DNA of 64,000 bases from Daphnia pulex. Its lineage: Eukaryota > Arthropoda > Branchiopoda > Diplostraca > Daphniidae. Positions within the stretch are counted from its first letter, which is position 1, and every line of letters begins with the position of its first letter. The DNA is taken from positions 14,809,001 to 14,873,000 of the forward strand of contig NC_060026.1 of NCBI RefSeq assembly GCF_021134715.1, written 5' to 3'. A program made the position numbers and the translations under genes. The notes beneath the pieces were generated by a model. The model was not told the origin of the DNA and made no database searches. It worked only from the letters and a program-made list of their open reading frames with translations. Below are positions 52,302-62,234 of the stretch, piece by piece.

Positions 52302-53612
52302 ACTGCCACAGAAGGGACCGTCCTCCGCTACAGGTTATTACCCCCTTTCTTGTAAACCCTTTTATGAATTCTCCGTTTTTAGTTGTTTAAAAAGTTTCGA
52401 TTCACCATCGCCCCAGAAATATGAATTTGTCTTGTGTTTATAAGTAGGTGGGAAATCGAAAAAAAACGTCAGTGTACATGTAACTGTATGGTTTACTTGT
52501 AACTTTAAAATATCTTACGCAATCTACCCTGTTCGCATTCTGTTCAACATTGTTCTGAGATTATCAGTGGCAATTACTGCTTGAATTTGAATACAAATAT
52601 TTTTTTTTCTCAATTTAGGACTTATTTCTTGTAGGAATTAGCCCGTAACAGATTTAAAACGGCAATCGGTCGTATTTGAACGAATTAAATTTTATAGTAG
52701 ACGCGCAGATAATATTCAAACTCGACTGTTTCTTAAACTAGCATATTGGGGTCAGTCTGTTTTAGAAAATCAATGGCAAGACTTGCTGACTTTTCACTTG
52801 TAACCTCGACATGACATTCAAGTGCGACGTGCGCAGTTTTGACGAAATGTTTACAACGCTGGCGAGTGGCGACGGAAGATAAAATTCATATCAAACCACA
52901 GTATCAAAGACTCGTGAGTATCATTTTCGAACATGTATTTATGTTTGGATTTTCCCATCATTTTAAAATATTTAAAAGAAATAGAATAAAATAAAACTGC
53001 CACTTTAAATTGGCCATCTCTAACCGACTGAGGAAAAGAGTGGAGAATGCTGTGGGCCGTTTGTTTTTAAAAATAGGCCGGCGAATTGTGCGACAAGATC
53101 AAACTGCTATCGAAAATGCAGCGCTGGGCGGTTGGTGAGTATCGGATCAAAGAACGTTCTGTACAAAATTGATTTAAATTTAAAATGTGTGAGCGCTTGA
53201 GATTAATCTAAAGTTACTGAATGTAATATTTTATACATTTTATATTTGTATATTTTATTGGTGTTGGTATATTATCTTGTTTGAAAGAATCGAGAATCAT
53301 CTGTTTGTATACTCGGAGTATGTTCTGTTTATAAAACCTTGGCGGGAATATTGGATGACATTTCTGATTTATCAAAGTCTACACGACGCTGGACTTCGAA
53401 ATCGGGAACCCGACACACTTGCTTACGCAATGTCGAAAATTTGGAAAAACCCATTCCAATGAATCTGCCTAATTTTGCTGTATGAATACGCAGTTATTCG
53501 TGAATTCCCGCTCAGTTTGAAACGTACGTCAAAGTGCCATACAACGAAATTTAACCTGTTCCCCAGCCTCATCTATAAATTAATTCTTTTCAAGTTTCTT
53601 TTTCATTCTTGG
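52302..53612. other. spacer between RAD51 and C1q gene B
   Basis: Contains the RAD51 3' UTR, a dispersed repeat at 52551-52650 that recurs near 59985, and two stretches with weak coding character: about 53010-53132, ending at a GGTGAGTA donor, and an open frame at 53277-53462. I could not join these in phase or recognise a family. The promoter of C1q gene B should lie at about 53460-53600. Confidence 0.4.
52551..52650 (+). repeat. dispersed repeat, copy 1
   Basis: About 95 bp, starting TTCTGAGATTATCAGTGGCA and including CTCAATTTAGG and TTATTTCTTGTAGGA, matches 59985-60080 with few differences. It has no coding frame and no terminal inverted repeats that I can see. Confidence 0.7.
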
Positions 53613-56600
53613 ATGGAAATGGCTACGAAATCGATTGTAAGGTACATTTTCACCATTTTATTTGTTTCGGTCATTTGCTGCAACTGCCAATCAAACAAAA
53701 ACCCCAAAACAAACAACCCCGGCGGTTCATCTTCTTGGGCGAAACTGCAAATCTCAGCGGACACGTTAAGTTCCATGAATTACGGCAACTTTCTCATTGA
53801 AATTTATGAACACGCCAATAATCACAAGCAAACGACAACAGCCAGCCAGAAAAAATATTTCTACGCTCCCATTGCGCTGCTGGACCACACAAGTGCCGTT
53901 AGTTCTTACAACAATGTCACGAAACAATTAGAGATGAGATTTCGTGTAGAAATGTGGAACGACAAAGTCCAAAATGAAGTTGTGAAACATTTAAATGACA
54001 TTGTCGGTCATGAAATCAAATCAAACAGAGTGACAGTCATTCCCTTGGAGAAGGTCATTCTCGCCAACAAAATACCCACAACAGATTATTCGCCATCGCC
54101 AGTGTGGACGAATTATGACAAGAGCAAAACCATTTGGTTTTATATGTCATGTAATGACCGGAAAATCTGCGACGAACTGGCCAATCAAATGCGATCGAAT
54201 CCCAATCAATTTGACCATTTGAAACTCTTGTACAGTTTGTCATCGCAGACGTCACAAACAAAACAGACGACCATCCGCATCGATAGCCTCACTTCCGGTC
54301 AAATGGTCTCGACTCTTTTACAAAAATTTGAAAACAAAAACGAAATTTTTCTGACGGCCAGTGACGAGAAGAAAATGTTGACGGAAACGGCCACCAACAT
54401 TCGAATGGACACATTTGACGACTACGAGGTCGGGTCGCCTGATACTGAACTTCAAATTTCAAATATTTTAAAAGGTATGCTTGTCACGTCCAAGGCGACC
54501 ATAACTAAACAAAGTGACAAAATGTGGGACTCTGTTTTCTGGAATGATGACAATTATCGGCCGGACAAGACGACGAAAACTTTAAATGAAATCTTCAATA
54601 AACTGGACAGGGAAACTCAAAAGAAATTGGCGGACATGTTCCAAAAAGCGGAGAAACAGTCGGTATTGATAGACACATTTTCTTCGAGTAATAAAGACGA
54701 GGAAAGAAAAGGAGAGGAACAAATTCGTCGCGAAAATCAATCGAAAGATGCAAATGAAAATGAAAGGAGAAGATCAGAAGCAACGGACCAAGGACAATCC
54801 AGCCGCAATAAAAGTAAAGATGACAAATCTTTAACTGTTAATGCTGATGGGGAAGCAAATGTGCAAGGGAAAGTGGGTTTGCCAATAAAGATTCCTTTTT
54901 TGCCGAAGATCGACCTCAGTGGTGGAGGTAAAATCGTAGTAGATTACAATAACACGCACAATACTGAACAAGAAAATGAGAAGACTGGCAGGGCAAAAAC
55001 TAATTCTGATGAATATGGCAGAAAGTTGGAGAATAAAGAAAAAATCCAACACAATTTTGACTTAAGCAGTTGGGCTGACGTGGACAGAATCAGTTCAACA
55101 ATGTCAGGGAAAATGGCAAAAGATTCCGATCGTTCCCGGCGTGTAGAAATTTCAAAAGAAGAAATGGCAAAATTATTACAAGAAAGTAAAAATCACGTCC
55201 AATGGGATGGAGAAAAATTCGTTCCCAAACCGATGCAACTCAGCCGAATCAATTTGGCCAAATTTCGTGATTCTCAATCCTTTCAGGATCGCAACGATCG
55301 TGTCCGTTACACGACCGCTGAACTGTCGGCGCCGATAAAAATTATGGAACACGCAGAATTGACCGTCACTGACGAATGGAACAATTTAAAGGACGAATTC
55401 AAAGGTTTGGAAAAAGAATGACTAAATATTCGATTAAATTATTAACAAATAATTGTAATTGAATTCCAGCCATCACTGAGCTGTTTGTTGATATAGAAAT
55501 TAACACGTGAACCTGTTTGCTGCAAAGAACGCTTTGTATTGCTACTCGCCTAGCCACAATCGTCAACAGCACTGAGTCCCCCTCTCTTATTCCTTTGTCT
55601 GGGTAGGTCCTTCTCCCCCTCTCTTCTTTCCTGGCTATCCTGCGTTGCCGCACTGTCCAGTTTGTTTATCTTTTATACTCAACACCTCCCCTCAAACTGG
55701 ACCCCCAAAAATAAACATGAGCACAGAATACACAGCATATTTGAATCAGACATAAATACTAGGTTCAGTGTCACAAGACAAATAATAAGAAAAGAAATAT
55801 CAGCCTCCTTTAACTCTTCAGTTACACCTCCCCTACACCCCGAACGCCAATCTTGTCACGGAGATACTTGAAGCGTGGAGCAGCCAGGGGTTTCGTGAGT
55901 GCATCGGCCAGTTGCTCCTGGGAGCTTACATAGTTTATCATCTCTTCTGTCATGTCGATCGTAACGCTTCCTTTTTCTGTCCGCTTCTTCTCCTTCTCTC
56001 TCACGCCGGCGTTTGTATTGACGGCATTGAGCTCTAACATGCGTAGTGGAGTTGCACTCCCAGCATGTTCTCGGTATACCAGCATGTTGACTGGAAGGGT
56101 GGCTTTTTCCTTTGTTCTGACCGTACTGGGCAGGAAGTGCTTGCTCTTTGTGCTGTGATTCATCTCTGTTCGGCTTACTGAGATAGGCAGTATCAGATGT
56201 CGATTTTGCTTCTTCGTCGTTGCGCAGGCTCTTGTCCAATGCTATAAGGCGAGTAGTCAGTTTCTTGAGAGTTTTCTCTGCAACAGGCGTGCTGTCCCAT
56301 GCAAAGGCAAAAACACGGAACTCTGGAGGAAGCGACATGAGTATCTTTGCCATTATTTGATTATCATCAATAGCTATGTTGAGGCTCTTCAGACGGAATG
56401 CTATCTGTTCCAACTCAGTCAGGAAGCTTGATACACTTTGGCTTGGTCGAAATGTGCATCCATAGAACTTTGTCCACAATAGAGGTGCATTGTCTGCGGC
56501 ATCTTCTTCATACTCAGTCTCCAATTTCATCCACATCTCTTGGGCTGTGCTACAAGACATCAGGATCCTTGATTGGTCTTCTTTGATGGCGCCAAATATG

Positions 56601-59103
56601 TTCTGCATTGCCGTGGTATTTCTCTTGTTCCAGTTGGTTATATCAGCTGCATTTTCAATCACCTGGTCAGCATTGCGTCTCTGATTGTGGTAACAAAACG
56701 AGAAGATGGTTAGGTTTGTGATATCCATGGCAGCCTCACATTATCTCAATGTGGAATCTCCCTCACATCATCTCGATGTGGAATACCTCTCACATTATCT
56801 CAATGTGGAATCTCCCTCACATCATCTCGATGTGGAATACCTCTCACATTATCTCAATGTGGAATCTCCCTCACATCATCTCGATGTGGAAAAACACTCA
56901 GCTGTCTCCTAGATGCTTGCAACTCTAGCACACACTTGTCCACCATCATATGATGGAATTTAGCCAGAGTGACCAAACAGATTGAGAAAGAAACACAAAA
57001 AAGAGAAATGTCCAGCAAACACAAACACACAAAAAACAAAATCAAGTGGCAGAGATTAAGCACTCACGCCGGGATCTAAGTTTGTCAATTTAATAGTTGG
57101 TACCACGCCACAGATAGGCATCTCATATCGCGTTGTTGTCAGGCACGGATCACACACATAAAGAAAACAATAAATCATCAATAAACTTACTTCAGCAGGT
57201 TGCCGTTGAGTCCCGTTCACGACTTCCCAAAGCTCAACACTTTGTAACGCCAGCTTCATTCCAAATTTCCAAGACGCGTAGTTTTTCCCATTCAGACACC
57301 ATACAACATGGCGGCGGCCATCTTTCTCCATCACTCCAGAAAAGAATTTCTAATTTCTTGGGAACAGTTAGCCGGGGACACACACAAAAAAAAATAATTG
57401 TTCAGACAGAGTAGCTGTTAGCTGTGCGTACAGCTGGGCCCATAACCTGTTGATATAGAAATTAACACGTGAACCTGTTTGCTGCAAAGAACGCTTTGTA
57501 TTGCTACTCGCCTAGCCACAATCGTCAACAGCACTGAGTCCCCCTCTCTTATTCCTTTGTCTGGGTAGGTCCTTCTCCCCCTCTCTTCTTTCCTGGCTAT
57601 CCTGCGTTGCCGCACTGTCCAGTTTGTTTATCTTTTATACTCAACACTGTTGAGAGCAACTGTGAATAATTTGGTTATAACGAGAACGGAACTGAATAAT
57701 ACGAAGAGTGAATTAACTAAAACGCGAATTGATTTAACTGATACAAATTATAAATTAGAAGGTATTTTGATTTATTTATGATTTGGAGACAACTGCATTT
57801 AAATCTTGTGTACAGAGACTCAAAAGGAGTTGGTGAAAACGAGGGCTGATTTAACCAAAAACCTCGATGGTTTATCTTCCAAATTAAAGGGTATTTTACT
57901 TTTTTTTTAAAATCATATAGATCTGATTCCAAAAACTTTTCTTAAAATAAATTTAGCGACCGAAAAATTGAATTTAATTCTGTTTTCTTAGATTGTGTAG
58001 CGAATTCCGATCGATTAGGTCAAGAATTAAAAGTTGCTGAAACAAATTTGAAAAAAGATCTAAGAGGTAAAAAAATGTTTCTAAATTATTATTTGAAATT
58101 GATTTAATTTTAATTGGATGAAATGGTTATCAGCGACTTCAACTGATTTGGAAACTACAAAAACAAATTTGGCCTCAACGAGAACCGAATTGGGCAGCAC
58201 CAAATCCGCCGTTGCGGATTTGGTGACCAAATTAAATGGTAAGAATATTTTAAATGAATAAAATAAAAATAAATGATATATACATATGTATATATTAATA
58301 TATATAAATAATATAAAATTAAATGAATAAATGTTTTACAAGACACGATTAAAAGAATTGAATTCCATTTTCAATAGCCCGAACGAGTGAAATAGTCGAC
58401 ATTGGTCGAATGCCAACATCGTGTGCGGATCTACAGCGGACGGGACATAAACTTAGCGGATTCTTTTCAGTCAAAGGATCAAAGAAGATGGAAATGATTT
58501 ACTGCAACTTTTATTCTAATCAAAATGGTACGTCTTGTTCATGTTTCCTGGTTATTGTTTGTCTAATTCTTTTGTTTACAGACAAACAGAAATGGATCGG
58601 ATACGCCGACGTCAAATCAGAGCCCGTTCATTTCTACGTACAGAGAAATTCTTCATTTTACAACGAATCAACTCCAATTCCGTATAATTTGGCGGTGGTG
58701 AACGAGGGAAACGCCATGAATTTGACATCTGGAATATTCACGGCACCGCGACCGGGAATTTATTTTTTCTCATTCGCGGGAGTGGCGCGTCTTAAAGATT
58801 CATCTGATGTTTATTTTTATTCTCGTCTTTATTTGAACGGGAATCGAATCGGGTCGAGTCATATTCGCGAGGATAACGGTCCCGTTGATCAACATAGTGT
58901 GGTGACCCTCCAGTCGACGCTGAACTTAAAAAAAGGCGATCAACTCTGGGTGCAGATTTCTTATTCAGGTTCATCCTCATATTTGTATGAAGCTAACAGT
59001 TTCCGAATGTGGAATTGGGTCGGTAACCTAATTTTCAACCCAAACTACTTGACCCATTTCACGGGTCTCATGTTGGAGGAGGAAATTGCGGCGTCCCTTT
59101 GAG
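53613..59103 (+). CDS. C1q gene B: N-domain / coiled-coil / C1q protein, split by an LTR element
   Basis: The ATG at 53613 opens into a signal peptide (KSIVRYIFTILFVSVICC). Exon 1, to 55404, encodes the same unrecognised domain as gene A (KKYFYAPIALLDH, VEMWNDKV, CNDRKICDEL, RSNPNQFDHLKLL) and then about 370 polar residues with no recognised fold, including a Lys/Glu/Asn-rich linker. Exon 2 starts at 55470 and is interrupted after codon bases at 55485 by a 2.16 kb retroelement; the exon resumes at 57652 with frame kept if the element and one 5-bp duplication are removed. Coiled-coil exons follow (about 57812-57892, 57994-58069, 58136-58239), then an SCADLQRTGHKLSGFFSVKG module (about 58380-58529) and the C1q head from 58582 to 59103 (KWIGYADVKS, SGIFTAPRPGIYFFSF, HFTGLMLEEE). 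As it stands the allele is probably disrupted. Confidence 0.78.
55486..55684 (-). repeat. LTR, 3' copy in element orientation
   Basis: 199 bp, TG...CA ends (read either way as TGTTGATATAG...CTCAACA on the plus strand). On the minus strand it contains TATAAAAG near its start, a likely promoter TATA box. By eye it is identical to the copy at 57448-57646. Confidence 0.93.
55822..57334 (-). pseudogene. Copia-type gag with an intron-like gap and a pol remnant
   Basis: The first part (57334-57191) begins MMEKDGRRHVVWCLNGKNY and has the Trp-containing NYASWKFGMKLAL segment typical of Copia Gag. A donor GTAAGT at 57190 and an acceptor ending at 56681 bracket 510 bp; both sides are in phase 0, so removal leaves one frame. 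The second part (56680 to about 56000) has TEYEEDAADNAPLLWTKFYG, FLTELEQIAFRL and a zinc knuckle CWECNSTTHVRAQC. A different frame from about 55960 to 55822 carries the RNase H C-terminal remnant (EQLADALTKPL). Most of pol is missing. Gag would package element RNA; whether this copy is expressed is unknown. Confidence 0.75.
56735..56896. repeat. six 27-bp hairpin monomers inside the gag intron
   Basis: Six tandem 27-bp units alternate between two variants. Each holds a perfect 6-bp inverted repeat with a 5-nt loop: CACATT-ATCTC-AATGTG in one and CACATC-ATCTC-GATGTG in the other. The single difference within the stem is matched by a compensating change on the other arm. The array lies wholly within the 510-bp intron-like part of gag. 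Confidence 0.88.
57448..57646 (-). repeat. LTR, 5' copy in element orientation
   Basis: 199 bp, identical by eye to the copy at 55486-55684. It is followed on the minus strand by the primer-binding site at about 57447-57434. The match between the two LTRs implies a recent insertion, because both copies are the same at the moment of integration. Confidence 0.93.
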
Positions 59104-59179
59104 GTTCTACTTCATCGGCGACATGAAACATTTTCGACTATTTTGTTTAATGTCTTTTTATTTAATGTTTCATGTCGAC

Positions 59180-59880
59180 ACGCAATTTTGGGGAAGGAAA
59201 TTTTAAGGGGGAAGGGGAAATAATTCATTCGACTCTAATTCATTTAGGGGTAGGAATTTATGTACCAAAGTTAAACTGTGGATGCAATTACACTTATTGA
59301 ATACACAAACCAAGTTGCAAAATTCTATCTGAAAAACTCTAGACGCGACCAGCAAAAAACCAATTTTGATTGCCAAATTTACAAAATGCGGGAGACCTTG
59401 GAATGGGAGAAATTCATTCGCCTCTGATTCGTTGACGGTTTAGAATTTTAAAATAATTTTTTTACTGCTGAATTCACATTTCAGTTGTGCACTTGTCCAC
59501 TAAAATTCGTTTTCCTTTCTCTAAAATCAAGGGCAGGGGACGTGAAAAACTCGTTTTGATTGCCAGATATTATAAAATAGGTGAAGATAATTGAATCGAC
59601 TCCAATTCGTTAAGGGATGGGAATTTCTTAACGAAAATTAAACTGTGGATGCAACTATACATTTTCAATGCACACGGAAATTTTCAATTTTCTATCTGTA
59701 AAAATGTGGACGCGACAAGAAGAAAACCAATCTTGTTTGCCAGATCTACAAAATGCAAGTGGACTATAGAAATGGGAGAAAATTCATTCGCCCCTAATTC
59801 GTTTACGGATCGGAATTTTTCGAAACCAACTTCAAAATTAAATAAAGCTAAACCGCACGTATAGCTGAACACAAATTCGC
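59180..59880 (+). repeat. inverted-repeat arm 1, with internal tandem units
   Basis: Contains at least two diverged copies of a roughly 200-300 bp unit (about 59250-59455 and 59600-59825) and a third more distant one between them. Its reverse complement matches 62300-63100. Shared landmarks are GGGGAAGG.AATTTTAAGGGG, GTGGATGCAA and AATGGGAGAA.ATTCATTCGCC. Confidence 0.72.
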
Positions 59881-59984
59881 CGGACGTGAATCCTCAAAAA
59901 ATTTAAAAATTTCTCAATTTGTTTTGTTGTCGCAGCTCGAAATTAAATAAAATCATCACGAGAACGAAACTCTTTTAGTGTCGT

Positions 59985-60080
59985 TGTTCTGAGATTATCA
60001 GTGGCAATTACTGCCTTTATTTCAATACAAATAATGTTTTCTCAATTTAGGTCTTATTTCTTGTAGGAGTTAGTCCGTAA
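59985..60080 (+). repeat. dispersed repeat, copy 2
   Basis: Matches 52551-52650 (TTCTGAGATTATCAGTGGCA onward, then CTCAATTTAGG and TTATTTCTTGTAGGA), same orientation, with a few substitutions and small gaps. Confidence 0.7.
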
Positions 60081-60725
60081 TTGAATTCCTTCTAATCAAG
60101 CGATAATTAAGTGTATGTCCGTCGCTGATATGACTCAAATGTGGAACGAGTCGACTGAATGGCTACGTGCGTCATACAAACATATATCCTTATGATATAT
60201 ATACATATATCCTTAATGAATTAATTTTGATAACAGGTTTAATCCCTTGCTTCACCTTGAATACGTAAGCTCCATATTGCAGTAAGATAATTTGGCCTTC
60301 AAATACTGTTTTACAGCTTGTCTACCAAGAATTGACAAAGATGTATGAGACCACTGCTTATTACCCAATAGACCGAAAGTCAACTTGTTTGCGTTGGTAT
60401 ATTTTGCAGGGGTGAGTTGAACAAACAAACTATGGTACTACAAATCTTTCGGTCCACATTTTATGATTTATTTCCGGGATTAACGCGTTTGATTAAAACC
60501 CATGTCACATTGGGAAAATCCACCCTTGTAAATAAATTAAATTTCTGTTTTTTATTTCACAACAGAAAAGGACAAAGAAATTGCGTCGCAGAATATAAAG
60601 ATAGTGGAAGCCTATTTAACCATGTCCATTCGGAGACGACCTGGCATATTCCAGAAACACCGGTCGACATTGTGATTCCAATTAATTCTTATTGCAAGTC
60701 ATTTCTTCATTTTTCTAGTCCTATA

Positions 60726-62234
60726 ATGGCGCTTGACAAAAGACTAGTCAATTTACTAGTCGTTGTCGTTCTAATTTTCCTGATTGTCCCATCGCATCAG
60801 CAAGGTAAAAAATCAGATCATTTTACTGTTTATAATTTCAATTAATTTCTTTTATGCCATTGTTATATAGGATCGCCTACATGCGGGCAAACGAGTTCAA
60901 TGACGTCTAGGGTCGTGGGAGGTAGCGTGACGCAGGCCAACCAATTTCCGTGGATGGCCTACCTCCAAATTAAATTCTGGAGTGGAGATACAGCCACTTG
61001 CGGTGGCACTCTTATTAATCAAGATTGGATCCTGACGGCAGCCCACTGCCTTTATGGAGGTGTTGAGGTTCGAGTAACTCTGGGCGCCCATGACACCAGC
61101 AGCAACAGCCTATCATCCGTTTCTTTCACCTTGCTTCCACAATCGTTCAAAAGTCATCCGAATTTTGTTTATGGCAAAGTCGAGGACGATATCGCCCTTA
61201 TCCAGCTGCCTTACACCATCTCTATCTCCAGTTAGTAGCTCCCTTAAAAATGATTGGCTATAAAACTGGTTTAATTAACAACAATTCCTAATTTAAATTG
61301 CAGATAAAGTTCAACCAGCATGTCTTCCTTTTGCTAGTGATTCTGATCAAGTGAATGATCCTGTCGTCGTCACTGGATGGGGCAATTTCTCCAGTGTTGG
61401 TAAGATTCAGACTATTATTTATCTATTCGCTGTGTTTTTAATTTATTTAAATAATAACTTAATTTTTCTTATAAAGTGGACAGCGGGTTGAGCTCTGTTT
61501 TACGCCAAATCAATACGAATGTCATTTCTTCTTCGGGAACCAACGGCGTGTGCCAACAGACGGCTGCTGAAGGTTCATTTTCCGGCGATAAAGTCATTTG
61601 CAGTGATGGTTCTCAATTTCGTCGCTACTGCTACGTAATTCTATTGGATCGAATGATAAAAAATTTACATATGAATAACATTTTTTAAAATTTTTCGTTG
61701 CTTTAATAGGGTGATGATGGAGGTCCTATGAATTTCTTCAACAAGGAATGGAATAGGTGGTTCGTTATCGGTGTTGCCGGAAGAGGCGACGCTTCCGTCA
61801 ACTGTCAGAATAATAGGCCCAACGTGTTCAGTCGTGTCAGGGGCTATCTAGATTGGATCGGAGGTATTACCGGTTTAAAGCCCATCACGACGACAACAAC
61901 AACAACAACTACTACAACGACAACGACTACAACTACCACGACGAAGCCTCCCACGACAGTTTCGTCTTATTTTGATTGCATGGGCAAAGCAGATGGCAAC
62001 TACGCCAATCCGGCATCCAGTTGTTCCATTACCTTTTACATGTGCTCCAATGAATATGCCTATCTCTTTGTAAGTTAACTAGACTCATTATTTTGAAGGC
62101 CACTTAAATTAAAATGAATTAAATTTTTTTTTAAATCGTTCATTCAGGAATGCGCTCAAGCGGGAACATATTACCGAGCTGAAATCGGTAGATGCGACTG
62201 GCCCGAAAATGTCGCCGGTTGCAACAGCATTTAA
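60726..62234 (+). CDS. chymotrypsin-like serine protease homologue with chitin-binding domain
   Basis: Six exons in phase: 60726-60804, 60871-61230, 61304-61399, 61477-61634, 61710-62069 and 62148-62234, about 379 residues. The ATG at 60726 gives a signal peptide (LVNLLVVVVLIFLIVPSHQQ). The zymogen cleavage site RVVGG is intact. The S1 domain has TAAHC with the catalytic His and DDIALIQL with the Asp, but the active-site motif reads CYGDDGGP: Asp stands where Ser is needed. The flanking exon aligns without gaps to crustacean collagenolytic proteases (ICxDxxxxxxxCxGDxGGP), so mis-splicing is an unlikely cause. A run of about 20 Thr leads to a peritrophin-type chitin-binding domain with six Cys (DCMG, SSC, YMC, FEC, GRC, AGC). 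It is probably a non-catalytic protease homologue secreted to cuticle, gut lining or haemolymph. Confidence 0.85.

Larger units (their letters stand above)
55486..57646 (-). mobile_element. Copia-superfamily LTR retrotransposon, internally deleted
   Basis: A 2161-bp element on the minus strand is flanked by a 5-bp target duplication CTGTT (55481-55485 and 57647-57651). The two 199-bp LTRs read as identical. Just inside the 5' LTR the minus strand has GGTTATGGGCCCAG, which matches the internal initiator-Met tRNA primer site used by Drosophila copia. A purine-rich GAGGGGAGG tract abuts the 3' LTR. A gag-like frame with a CCHC knuckle is present, but only the C-terminal end of the RNase H region of pol remains (EQLADALTKPL at about 55900); protease, integrase and most of reverse transcriptase are gone. 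It therefore cannot move without help. It sits inside a coding exon of C1q gene B. Confidence 0.93.
59104..60725. other. 3' flank of C1q gene B with repeats, and promoter side of the protease homologue
   Basis: From about 59180 to 59880 there are diverged tandem units sharing TTAAACTGTGGATGCAA, a Lys/Asn-rich-looking AT stretch and ATTCATTCG; the same material appears inverted at 62300-63100. A dispersed 95-bp repeat lies at 59985-60080. The stretch just upstream of 60726 should hold the promoter and 5' UTR of the next gene; an in-frame open stretch from 60417 precedes its signal peptide and is more likely leader sequence. Confidence 0.5.

Noticed and set aside
55399-55653. Identical short basic peptides encoded near 55.5 kb and 57.5 kb
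   Set aside because: Both lie in the two LTRs of the Copia element, so their identity reflects the LTRs and not a duplicated gene.
56706-56912. Plus-strand repetitive peptide with alternating HYLNVESPS and HHLDVEYLS units
   Set aside because: It is produced by the 27-bp hairpin array; 27 is a multiple of three, so any frame stays open. No start context or domain supports it.
61476-61710. Alternative splice that would restore an active-site Ser in the protease homologue
   Set aside because: An earlier weak donor (G|GTTCTC) is also in phase but still leads into GDDGGP, and it would delete the Cys and residues that align without gaps to crustacean proteases.
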